Origin: Phenylobacterium sp.
GTDB taxonomy: Bacteria > Pseudomonadota > Alphaproteobacteria > Caulobacterales > Caulobacteraceae
Assembly (NCBI GenBank): GCA_028290925.1
Contig: JAQGIX010000305.1
Location: 1-12,102, forward strand
Length of the DNA: 12,102 bases
Reading direction: 5' to 3'
Below, piece after piece: positions 1-6,320 of this stretch; the first letter of the stretch is position 1; the number at the start of each line of letters is the position of its first letter. The notes beneath the pieces are model-generated. The model was not told the origin of the DNA. It made no database searches and saw only the letters and a list, made by a program, of their open reading frames with translations. The position numbers and the translations under genes are program-made.

Positions 1-104
1 GGAGCTGTCGCGAAGCGACTGAGGGGGTTGAAGGGCGCCCCATCTGACGGTCGTGGGTTGCAACCCCCTCCAGCCCTCTGGGCCACCTCCCCCTGTGGGG
101 AGGA
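1..104. repeat. Intergenic inverted-repeat cluster
   Basis: No gene is visible here. Nested palindromes fill the stretch: GTCGC-gaa-GCGAC at 7-19; exact 10-bp arms GAGGGGGTTG (21-30) and CAACCCCCTC (61-70) around a 30-base interior; GCCC-tct-GGGC at 73-83; and CCTCCCC-ctgt-GGGGAGG at 86-103. This dense mosaic of short stems is typical of dispersed intergenic palindromic repeats in alphaproteobacteria. Only one copy can be seen here, so family membership is inferred. The left boundary lies outside the window. Confidence 0.6.
86..103 (-). terminator. Hairpin just after hydrolase stop codon
   Basis: A 7-bp perfect G/C-rich stem (86-92 with 97-103) with a 4-base loop begins one base past the stop codon of the minus-strand hydrolase. 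No T-tract follows it on the minus strand, so it is not a textbook intrinsic terminator. It may act as a 3'-end stabiliser, a weak terminator or part of the repeat cluster. A longer hairpin with the same C/T-rich 5' arm and G/A-rich 3' arm occurs at 11694-11720, beside the 3' end of another minus-strand gene. Confidence 0.4.
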
Positions 105-848
105 TCAGGAGAGCTCCTCCACCGCCGCGATCAGCCGCGCGATGTCCTGCGGCCGCGACAGGCGGTGGTCGCCGTCCTTGATCAGGCTGAACACCAGGTC
201 GGGGCTCTTGATCGCCTGGGCCAGCTCCAGGGCGTGGCGCCAGGGAACGTCCGGGTCCTCGCCGCCTTGCAGGATGCGCACCGGCGCCTCGATGGGCACG
301 GGGCCGGGCAGGATCGACCAGCGGGCGCCGTCCTCCAGCAGGGCCCGGGTGATCGGATAGGGATCGCCGTAGAGCGAGGGCCGGAGCCAGACGCCGTCGC
401 GGTCCAGGTCGGCCAGGCCGTCCGGCGGGATCTCCGGGGCCATCAGCTTCTCGGTGAAGTCCGGCGCGGGCGCGACCAGCACCAGGCCGCGGATCCGCGG
501 CGGCGCGGCCATGGCGGCCAGGCACGCGATCCAGCCGCCCATGGAGGAGCCCACCAGCACCGCCGCGCCCTCCGCCAGCTCGTCCAGCACCGCGAGCGCG
601 TCGGCCCGCCAGCGAGTGATGGTCCCCTTGGCGAAGTCGCCGCTGGACTCCCCGTGGGCGAAATAGTCGAAGCGGACGTAGGCGCGGCCGGTCGCCTGCG
701 CCCACTCGGCCAGCGCCTGGGCCTTGGTCCCGGCCATGTCGGAGCGGAAGCCGCCCAGCCACACCACCGCCGGCCCGCGCCCGTCCACGCGCCGCCAGGC
801 CAGGCGCTCGCCGTCCGGACGCTGAAGGAAGCCCGCCGTCTCGGTCAT
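105..848 (-). CDS. Alpha/beta hydrolase (serine esterase/thioesterase type)
   Basis: This predicted cytoplasmic serine hydrolase has 247 residues. The nucleophile elbow G-S-S-M-G-G-W places Ser102 in a GxSxG motif. D198 in GGEDPDVP and H228 in DGDHR complete a plausible catalytic triad in the order Ser-Asp-His. The upstream segment RFDYFAHGESSG (about 59-70) is the typical strand and loop preceding the nucleophile helix in this fold. The pattern resembles the ABHD10/BEM46-like branch, whose members hydrolyse acyl esters or thioesters. The substrate cannot be read. I chose the ATG at 848 because the predicted fold begins directly after it; the frame stays open upstream but that extension is low-complexity and overlaps the divergent glycosyltransferase. 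No signal peptide is visible. The gene is transcribed away from the glycosyltransferase pair, and its 3' end runs into the palindrome cluster. Confidence 0.85.
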   Translation of the reverse strand: MTETAGFLQRPDGERLAWRRVDGRGPAVVWLGGFRSDMAGTKAQALAEWAQATGRAYVRFDYFAHGESSGDFAKGTITRWRADALAVLDELAEGAAVLVGSSMGGWIACLAAMAAPPRIRGLVLVAPAPDFTEKLMAPEIPPDGLADLDRDGVWLRPSLYGDPYPITRALLEDGARWSILPGPVPIEAPVRILQGGEDPDVPWRHALELAQAIKSPDLVFSLIKDGDHRLSRPQDIARLIAAVEELS

Positions 849-924
849 GCGCGCCTCATAACCCGCGGCGCCGGCGGCGTCAGCGGCGGCTTTACGGCTC
901 CCCGTTTCGGCGTATGCAAGGGGG
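849..924. promoter_or_regulatory. Divergent intergenic region, promoters not resolved
   Basis: These 76 bases separate the starts of the minus-strand hydrolase and the plus-strand glycosyltransferase, so they should hold both promoters. The only candidate I see is TTGCAT on the minus strand (919-914), with no convincing -10 partner. The purine run AAGGGGG (918-924) touches the GTG start of the glycosyltransferase with no spacer, which is poor geometry for a Shine-Dalgarno. Leaderless initiation is therefore possible there. Confidence 0.3.
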
Positions 925-2085
925 GTGGCGCTGCCCCCTGATTTCACCCTGCTGCAGGTCGTCCCCGAGCTCGAGACGGGCGGGGCCGAACAGACGACGA
1001 TCGATGTCGCGCGCGCGGTGATCGAGGCCGGCGGCAAGGCCCTGGTGGCGACCCGCGGCGGGCGCATGGCGGCCCGGCTGATCGCCGACGGCGGCCGGCT
1101 CGCCCAGATGCCGGTGCACTCCAAGAACCCGCTGACCATGCTCGGCAACGCCGCGCGGCTGGCCGACCTGATCCGCCGCGAGGGCGTGAGCCTGGTGCAC
1201 GTCCGCTCGCGCGCGCCGGCCTTCGCGGCGCTGTGGGCGGCGCGCGCCACCCACACGCCGTTCGTCACCACCTATCACGGCATCTTCAGCGCCCAGAACC
1301 GGCTGAAGCGCTGGTACAACGCGGTGATGACGCGCGGCGACCTGGTGATCGCCAATTCCGAATACACCCGCAGCCATGTGCTGGCCGAGCATGGCATCGA
1401 TCCGGCGAGGATCGTGGCCATCCCGCGCGGCGTCGACCTCGACCGCTTCAATCCCGCCTGGGTGACGCCCGACCGGGTGGAGGCCCTGCGGCGCGCCTGG
1501 GGTCTGATCGCCGACGGACGGACGCGGTTCGTGCTGGCGGCGCGGCTGACCCGGCCGAAGGGGCATCTGACCGTCATCGCGGCGGCGGCCGAGCTGAAGG
1601 CGCAGGGCCGCTCGGACTTCGTGGTGCTGTTTGTCGGCGACGACCAGGGCCGCACGGACTACAGCCAGGAGCTGACCTCGGCCATCGCCGCGGCGGGCCT
1701 CGAGGACACCGTCTTGATGGCCGGTCATTGCGACGACATGCCGGCGGCCTATCTGGTGGGCGACGTGGCGCTGGCCTCGCGCATCACCCCGGAGGCCTTC
1801 GGCCGCACGGCGGTGGAGCCGCAGGCCATGGGGCGGCCGGTGATCGCTTCGAACGACGGGGCCATGGTCGAGACGGTGGTGGACGGGGTGACGGGCTGGC
1901 TGGTTCCCCCCGGCGATGCGCAGGCCTGGGCGGCCGCCATGGTCAAGGCCATCGACCTGGGCCCCGGCAAGCGGCTGGAGATCGGCCAGGCCGGCATGAA
2001 CCGGGTGCGCCAGCTCTATCGCAACGACCTCATGTGCGCGGCCACCCTCGCCGCCTATGAACGGGTTCTGGAGGCCCGCGCCTGA
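925..2085 (+). CDS. Glycosyltransferase family 4 (GT-B fold)
   Basis: This is a 386-residue retaining glycosyltransferase of the GT4 type, expected to transfer a sugar from a nucleotide-sugar donor to an envelope glycan or lipid at the cytoplasmic face of the membrane. The N-terminal segment LQVVPELETGGAEQ (about 10-23) is the characteristic first strand and Gly-rich loop of the family. The C-terminal domain carries PEAFGRTAVE, an EX7E motif with E290 and E298, the donor-binding and catalytic signature. ARLTRPKGH (about residue 206) is the usual start of the C-terminal Rossmann domain. The start is GTG at 925; no in-frame ATG precedes the first conserved motif, and later GTGs would remove it. 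The stop overlaps the start of the next glycosyltransferase by one base (TGATG), so the two are probably translationally coupled. LPS core, O-antigen or capsule synthesis is likely; the exact sugar is unknown. Confidence 0.88.
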   Translation: MALPPDFTLLQVVPELETGGAEQTTIDVARAVIEAGGKALVATRGGRMAARLIADGGRLAQMPVHSKNPLTMLGNAARLADLIRREGVSLVHVRSRAPAFAALWAARATHTPFVTTYHGIFSAQNRLKRWYNAVMTRGDLVIANSEYTRSHVLAEHGIDPARIVAIPRGVDLDRFNPAWVTPDRVEALRRAWGLIADGRTRFVLAARLTRPKGHLTVIAAAAELKAQGRSDFVVLFVGDDQGRTDYSQELTSAIAAAGLEDTVLMAGHCDDMPAAYLVGDVALASRITPEAFGRTAVEPQAMGRPVIASNDGAMVETVVDGVTGWLVPPGDAQAWAAAMVKAIDLGPGKRLEIGQAGMNRVRQLYRNDLMCAATLAAYERVLEARA

Positions 2086-3074
2086 TGGCCCATCGCGGCG
2101 TCGAGAAGATCCTGGTCATCAAGCTCTCCGCCCTGGGCGACTTCGTCCTGGCCCTGGCGGCGATGAAGAAGATCCGGGAAGCCCACAAGAAGGCCCACAT
2201 CACCCTGCTCACCACCCCGCCCTTCGAGGCGCTGGCCAAGTCCTCCCCCTACTTCAACGCGGTGCAGACCGACGGCCGGCCGGAGACCTTCGGCCAGTGG
2301 ACCGCGCTCAGGAAGCGGCTTCGGGCCGCCAACTACAACCGGATCTACGACCTGCAGACCTCGGCCCATTCCAACCGCTTGTTCCATCTGCTGCGGCCGG
2401 GCCCGCCGGCCTGGTCGGGGATCGCGCTCGGCTGTTCCCTGCCGCACAGGAACGCCCTACGCGACAGCATGCACACCCTGGAGCGCCAGGCCGACCAGCT
2501 GATGTACGCCGGCATCTGGCCGGACGCCCCCACCGCCCCCGGAACCGCGCCGGGGCCCGACATCTCCTGGGTCTGGAAGGCGCAAGGCGCCGAGCGGCCG
2601 GTGCCGGGGGCCGTGAAGCCCCGTCCCTATGTGATGTTCATCCCCGGCGGCTCGGCGCATCGGCCGGAAAAGCGCTGGCCGGTGGAGAACTACGCCGAGC
2701 TGGCCCGTATCCTCTACGCCCGCGGCTATGACATCGTGATCATCGGCGGGGTGCAGGAGACGCCGCTGGCCCACGCCATCCAGCGGGTGGCGCCGCGGGC
2801 CCGCGACCTCACCGGCCGCACCGACTTCGCGCGCATCGCCGTGCTGGGCGCCAAGGCGGCGCTGGCCATCGGCAACGACACCGGCCCGCTGCACGTGGTG
2901 GCCGCCGCCGGCGCCCCCACCCTGGTGCTGTTTTCCTCGGCTTCGGACCCGGCGCTCACCGCCCCGCGCGGCCGGGTGAGGACCGTCCAATCGGACCGGC
3001 TGTCGGAGCTGCCTGTGGCCAAGGTGGCGCAGGCGGCGTCGGCTCTGCTCTCGGAGACGGCCGGCGCGGCTTGA
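2085..3074 (+). CDS. Glycosyltransferase family 9 (heptosyltransferase-like)
   Basis: This 329-residue protein is of the ADP-heptose:LPS heptosyltransferase (GT9) type, expected to add heptose or a related sugar to the LPS core in the cytoplasm. The N-terminus ILVIKLSALGDFVLA (9-23) contains the family hallmark, with Asp19 in the position of the acceptor-domain catalytic Asp. The donor-binding half shows PGGSAHRPEKRWP and then GNDTGPLHVVAAAGAPT, with G263-N264-D265-T266-G267-P268 and H270, the canonical GT9 nucleotide-sugar site. The length is normal for the family. It starts one base inside the stop of the upstream GT4 gene, so both probably act on the same glycan. Which of WaaC, WaaF or WaaQ it matches best, or whether it is a divergent GT9, cannot be settled by eye. 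Its stop codon overlaps a possible promoter for infC. Confidence 0.88.
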   Translation: MAHRGVEKILVIKLSALGDFVLALAAMKKIREAHKKAHITLLTTPPFEALAKSSPYFNAVQTDGRPETFGQWTALRKRLRAANYNRIYDLQTSAHSNRLFHLLRPGPPAWSGIALGCSLPHRNALRDSMHTLERQADQLMYAGIWPDAPTAPGTAPGPDISWVWKAQGAERPVPGAVKPRPYVMFIPGGSAHRPEKRWPVENYAELARILYARGYDIVIIGGVQETPLAHAIQRVAPRARDLTGRTDFARIAVLGAKAALAIGNDTGPLHVVAAAGAPTLVLFSSASDPALTAPRGRVRTVQSDRLSELPVAKVAQAASALLSETAGAA

Positions 3075-3101
3075 TAGAGTAGTAACCGTCAGCCATATAC
3101 T
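3071..3101 (+). promoter_or_regulatory. Candidate infC promoter
   Basis: TTGATA at 3071-3076 and TATACT at 3096-3101 resemble housekeeping -35 and -10 boxes, with a 19-base spacer; reading the -10 as CATATA at 3094 gives 17. This is the most A/T-rich patch between the GT9 gene and infC. It would leave a leader of roughly 60 bases that contains the small stem CCGCC-gtca-GGCGG (3118-3131), ahead of the Shine-Dalgarno. This is a motif match only. Confidence 0.35.
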
Positions 3102-3158
3102 GGCGGCAGCGACCGGACCGCCGTCAGGCGGGCCGGCGCCTATGTTGAAACAACAAAC

Positions 3159-3173
3159 GGAGCCCCGCCTATT
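3159..3173 (+). promoter_or_regulatory. Shine-Dalgarno and AUU start of infC
   Basis: GGAG at 3159-3162 lies 8 bases before an ATT at 3171-3173 that is in frame with infC. The ATG at 3183 is 20 bases from GGAG and has only pyrimidine-rich sequence directly before it. An AUU start is the known autoregulatory device of infC in Escherichia coli, where IF-3 discriminates against its own non-canonical start codon. Optimal spacing here supports the same arrangement. Confidence 0.7.
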
Positions 3174-3704
3174 CGCCGCCCCATGCAAGCGCCTCCCGTC
3201 AAGGACGGTCCGCGCATCAATGACGACATCCGCGTCCCCCGCGTTCTGCTCATCGACCAGAATGGCGAAAAACAGGGCGTGATGCCTACCTCCGCCGCTC
3301 TGGAGGCCGCTGAAGAGGCTGGCCTCGACTTGGTGGAGATCGTCCCCAACGCGGATCCGCCCGTCTGCAAGATCCTGGACTTCGGCAAGTTCAAGTTCCA
3401 GGAGCAGAAGAAGAAGAACGAGGCGCGCAAGCGGCAGAAGGTGGTGGAGATCAAGGAGATCAAGCTCCGCCCGAACATCGATATCCACGACTACGAGGTG
3501 AAGCAGCGGTCGATGTATCGCTTCTTCGAGGAAGGCGACAAGGTGAAGGTCACCCTGCGCTTCCGCGGTCGCGAACTGGCCCACCCGGAACTCGGCATGA
3601 AGCTGCTGCAGAAGGTGAAGGCCGACTTCGACCCCATCGCCAAGGTCGAGTACGAGCCGCGCATGGAAGGCCGCCAGATGATCATGATCCTGGCGCCCAG
3701 GTAG
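3171..3704 (+). CDS. infC: Translation initiation factor IF-3
   Basis: IF-3 binds the 30S subunit, prevents premature 50S joining and checks the start codon and initiator tRNA. The protein is 177 residues from the ATT at 3171, or 173 from the ATG at 3183. The N-domain opens with GPRINDDIRVPRVLLID, followed by LVEIVPNADPPVCKILDFGKF, the IF-3 signature region. A Lys/Arg-rich linker helix (QEQKKKNEARKRQK) leads to the C-domain, which contains EIKLRPNIDIHDYEVK and KVTLRFRGRE and ends in MIMILAPR. From memory, rhizobial IF-3 proteins begin with a comparable RRPF-x-AP sequence, and the extra residues M/I-R-R-P here fit that family N-terminus. infC is often followed by rpmI and rplT; here neither follows, and a palindromic repeat and MFS genes come instead. 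Expression is probably autoregulated through the AUU start. Confidence 0.97.
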   Translation: MRRPMQAPPVKDGPRINDDIRVPRVLLIDQNGEKQGVMPTSAALEAAEEAGLDLVEIVPNADPPVCKILDFGKFKFQEQKKKNEARKRQKVVEIKEIKLRPNIDIHDYEVKQRSMYRFFEEGDKVKVTLRFRGRELAHPELGMKLLQKVKADFDPIAKVEYEPRMEGRQMIMILAPR

Positions 3705-3714
3705 GCCAACCCAG

Positions 3715-3826
3715 CGTCATCCTCCGGTCAGCCGCAGGCTGATCCGGGGGGCCAGGCCGCCTTTCCAGAAAAGCCACCACCGTTTGGGTCCCCCGGCTCG
3801 CGCTGATGCGCGCCCGGAGGATGACG
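3715..3826. repeat. 112-bp cloverleaf-forming palindromic element
   Basis: Perfect 13-bp arms CGTCATCCTCCGG (3715-3727) and CCGGAGGATGACG (3814-3826) close a structure with three internal hairpins. These are TCAGCC-gca-GGCTGA (3728-3742), a stem of about 10 bp pairing 3744-3753 with 3787-3796 (one G-T wobble), and CGCGC-tgat-GCGCG (3799-3812). Together they form a four-way junction with very few unpaired bases between stems. It lies between infC and the first MFS gene and may also end infC transcription. From memory, similar CGTCAT-starting palindromes recur between genes in Caulobacterales and relatives, so this is probably one copy of a dispersed repeat; copy number cannot be checked here. 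Confidence 0.75.
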
Positions 3827-3830
3827 GATG
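3816..3830 (+). promoter_or_regulatory. Shine-Dalgarno of MFS gene inside repeat arm
   Basis: GGAGG at 3816-3820 lies 7 bases before the ATG at 3828, ideal spacing. The same GGAGG belongs to the right arm of the palindrome and is complementary to CCTCC at 3721-3725. In any transcript that starts upstream of 3715 it would be buried in a 13-bp stem. The alternative ATG at 3876 has no comparable Shine-Dalgarno. Confidence 0.55.
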
Positions 3831-5120
3831 GATAGAGCCTTGCCGCCAGGAGCGGCTCGGCTTACCTGCCTCACCATGTCCGATACAGCGCCGCGGCAGG
3901 CGACGGCGCCTCGCTGGGCGGCGCCGTCGCTGATCGCCCTCATCTTCCTGAATATGCTGGGCTTCGGGATCGTCGTCCCGCTGCTGCCCTTCTACGCCAA
4001 GTCGTTCAACGCGCCGCCCTGGCAGATCGCGCTGATCTTCTCGGCCTTCTCGGTGGGGACCTTCTTCGGCGAGCCCTTCTGGGGACGCCTCAGCGACAAG
4101 TACGGCCGCAAGCCGCTCCTGATCTCTACGATCTGCGGCAACTGCCTCTGCTACCTGGCCCTGGCCTTCGCCCCCAACGCCTGGGCGGCCTTCTTCATCC
4201 GGCTGGCAGGCGGGCTGTCCAGCGGCAACGGGGCGGTGATCCAGGGCTACATCGCCGACGTCACCCCGCCGGAGAAGCGCACCCGCTCGATGAGCTACAT
4301 GGGCGCCGCCTGGAACGTCGGCCTGATCGTCGGCCCCTCGCTGGGCGGGCTGCTCGCCAAGCCGAGCCTCGGCCCGGTCGGGTTCCAGCTGCCGCTGTTC
4401 ATCGCCTCGGGCCTGTTCGCCACCTCGGCGGCCTGCATCGCGCTGTTCATCCGCGAGAGCCGCGAGCGGGACATGACCAACACCTTCCGCCCCAACCGCT
4501 GGGCGGCGTTCGGCGAGGCGGCGCGCAATCCGGTGATCGGGCGGCTGTTCCTGCTGACCTTCATGGTCGGCTTCGCTTTCACCGGCATCGAGAGCGTGTT
4601 CGGCCTGTGGACCCAGGCCAGGTTCGGCTGGGGCCCGCGCGACGTCGGCGTGGCCTTCGCCTTCGTGGGCATAGCCTCGGCCGTCACCCAGATGACGGTG
4701 ACGGCCCCGCTCTCCGAGCGCTTCGGCCAGGGGCGGATGCTGGCCGTGGGCATGGCGATCACCATGGTCTGCATAGGCCTGCAGCCGCTCTCCACCGGCG
4801 GCCCCATGACCATCGTGCTGATGAGCCTCTCGGCCATCGGCCAGTCGGTGGCCTGGCCCAATGTCACGGCGCTGATCTCGCAGACCGCCGACCCGCAGCG
4901 GCAGGGCCAGATCCTCGGCTTGAACAACGCCATGGGCGCCCTGGCGCGCGTGGTCGGGCCGTTCTGCGCCGGCCTCAGCTTCTCCGGCCTGACCGTGGAC
5001 GGCCCCTATATCCAGGGCGCGCTGGTGGTGGCCCCGGCCATCTGGCTGGCGCTCTCGGCCGGCAAGCGGGCTGACGCGGCGCGGGCCACGCCGGACGCCG
5101 TTTCGGAGCCGGTCGCATGA
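3828..5120 (+). CDS. MFS drug/metabolite exporter, TetA-like (first of tandem pair)
   Basis: This inner-membrane proton antiporter of the DHA1/TCR-Tet type has 430 residues with about 12 hydrophobic segments. Motif A, GRLSDKYGRK, lies at 86-95 (numbered from the ATG at 3828) after FSAFSVGTFFGEPFW. Motif C of drug/H+ antiporters is seen as GAAWNVGLIVGPSLGG. The conserved soluble hinge FGLWTQARFGWGPRDVG starts the second half. The start is uncertain: ATG 3828 has a perfect Shine-Dalgarno, but the 16 residues it adds are unlike a transporter N-terminus; ATG 3876 (MSDTAPRQ) gives a more usual protein of 414 residues. The stop overlaps the ATG of the next gene (ATGA), indicating translational coupling to its paralogue. 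The substrate is unknown; resemblance to TetA does not establish tetracycline transport. Confidence 0.88.
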   Translation: MDRALPPGAARLTCLTMSDTAPRQATAPRWAAPSLIALIFLNMLGFGIVVPLLPFYAKSFNAPPWQIALIFSAFSVGTFFGEPFWGRLSDKYGRKPLLISTICGNCLCYLALAFAPNAWAAFFIRLAGGLSSGNGAVIQGYIADVTPPEKRTRSMSYMGAAWNVGLIVGPSLGGLLAKPSLGPVGFQLPLFIASGLFATSAACIALFIRESRERDMTNTFRPNRWAAFGEAARNPVIGRLFLLTFMVGFAFTGIESVFGLWTQARFGWGPRDVGVAFAFVGIASAVTQMTVTAPLSERFGQGRMLAVGMAITMVCIGLQPLSTGGPMTIVLMSLSAIGQSVAWPNVTALISQTADPQRQGQILGLNNAMGALARVVGPFCAGLSFSGLTVDGPYIQGALVVAPAIWLALSAGKRADAARATPDAVSEPVA

Positions 5121-6313
5121 ACCTTCCGCCCGCCGAGGAGCGGCGCGCGCTGATCGTGCTGCTCAGTGTCATCTTCCTGATGATCGCCGGCTTCGGCCTG
5201 GTGATCCCGCTCCTGCCGTTCTTCGCCCAGGCCTTCCATGCGCCGGCCTGGCAGGTCACCCTGCTGTTCTCGGCCTTCTCCTTCGGCCAGTTCCTGGGCG
5301 AGCCGTTCTGGGGGAAGCTGTCGGACCGCGTGGGCCGCAAGCCCGTGCTGGTCATCACCATCACCGCCGTGGCGGTGAGCTACGCGGCGCTGGCCTTCGC
5401 CCCCAACCTGCCGGCCGCCTTCGCCATCCGCTTCCTGTGCGGAATCTTCGCCGGCAACATCTCGACCCTGCAGGGCGCCATGGCCGACATCACCCCGCCC
5501 GAGAAGCGGGCCTCGCGCATGGGGATCATGGGGGCCGCGTTCAGCGCCGGCTTCACCACCGGACCGGCGATCGGCGGCCTGCTGGCCCAGCCCAGCCGCG
5601 GGGCGCTCGGCTTCCAGCTGCCGCTGCTGGTGGCCGCCGCCTTCGCGCTCGCCTCGGCCGTGGCGGTGATCGCCTTCGTGCGGGAGTCCCGGCCGGCGGG
5701 ACCGCCCGCCCTGCGCGGCCCCAAGCCCGCCCGCCTGCGCGAGGGCTTCGCCCACCCGATCATCAGCCGGGTGGTGGCCATCAGTTTCATCGTGGTGGTC
5801 GGCTTCGCCGGCATCGAGGCCACCTACGGCCTGTGGACCGAGCAGCGGTTCGGCTGGGGCCCGCGGCAGATCGGCCTGGCGTTCATGGGCATCGGGGTGC
5901 TGGGCGCCGTCTGCCAGGGCTGGCTCTCCGGCCGGCTGGCCCGCCGCTACGGCGAGGCGACGACCCTGACGTGCGGGCTGGTGTTCATGGGCCTCGGGAT
6001 GGTGACCCAGGGCGCTTCGCCCACCTGGCCGGTGGCCATGGCCGGCTTCGCCCTGGTCTGCCTGGGCCAGTCGATCTGCTTCCCCAATATCGCCGCCCTG
6101 ATCTCCCACTCGGCGCCGCCGCACCGGCAGGGCGAGATGCTGGGGCTGAACATGAGCGGCATGGCGCTGGCGCGGATCGGCGGGCCGGTGATGGCCGGCC
6201 AGCTGTTCTCGCTGGTGGCCGCCGGCGCACCCTTCGCCTTCTCGGCCGTGTTGATCCTGCCGGCGCTGTGGTTCGCGTTCCAGATCCGCAAGCGGACGCT
6301 GGCGCCGGCCTGA
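5117..6313 (+). CDS. MFS drug/metabolite exporter, TetA-like (second of tandem pair)
   Basis: This 398-residue 12-segment transporter is clearly paralogous to the gene just upstream. Shared stretches include FSAFSxGxFxGEPFWGxLSD, ADxTPPEKR, GFQLPL, GLWTxxRFGWGPR and the RQGxxLGLN segment. Motif A is GKLSDRVGRK at 66-75, and motif C is GAAFSAGFTTGPAIGG. The ATG at 5117 sits inside the upstream stop codon (ATGA), so translation is probably re-initiated from the first exporter. By family it should be a proton-driven exporter in the inner membrane. The pair arose by tandem duplication and has diverged substantially, so the two may differ in substrate or work together. The gene ends only 7 bases from the stop codon of the convergent esterase, leaving no room for a dedicated terminator. 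Confidence 0.9.
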   Translation: MNLPPAEERRALIVLLSVIFLMIAGFGLVIPLLPFFAQAFHAPAWQVTLLFSAFSFGQFLGEPFWGKLSDRVGRKPVLVITITAVAVSYAALAFAPNLPAAFAIRFLCGIFAGNISTLQGAMADITPPEKRASRMGIMGAAFSAGFTTGPAIGGLLAQPSRGALGFQLPLLVAAAFALASAVAVIAFVRESRPAGPPALRGPKPARLREGFAHPIISRVVAISFIVVVGFAGIEATYGLWTEQRFGWGPRQIGLAFMGIGVLGAVCQGWLSGRLARRYGEATTLTCGLVFMGLGMVTQGASPTWPVAMAGFALVCLGQSICFPNIAALISHSAPPHRQGEMLGLNMSGMALARIGGPVMAGQLFSLVAAGAPFAFSAVLILPALWFAFQIRKRTLAPA

Positions 6314-6320
6314 GCGCGCG

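Noticed and set aside
849..1271. N-terminal extension of the alpha/beta hydrolase reading frame
   Set aside because: The frame is open but overlaps the divergent GT4 gene, which has clear family motifs; the hydrolase fold begins right after the ATG at 848.
2457..3584. A 375-codon minus-strand frame spanning GT9 and infC
   Set aside because: It crosses the intergenic gap and is antisense to two well-supported genes; low-complexity Leu/His/Arg content and no motif.
3715..3826. The cloverleaf element as a tRNA gene
   Set aside because: The outer stem is 13 bp, the length is 112 bases, and there is no T-loop consensus, anticodon arm or CCA-type acceptor.
5006..6124. A 372-codon minus-strand frame opposite the second MFS gene
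   Set aside because: Gly/Arg/His/Gln-rich shadow of a transporter reading frame; no ribosome binding site or domain.
3828..6313. The MFS pair as a tetracycline resistance determinant
   Set aside because: The TetA-like motifs are shared across many DHA1 exporters, base composition matches the neighbours, and no TetR-type regulator or mobile element is adjacent.
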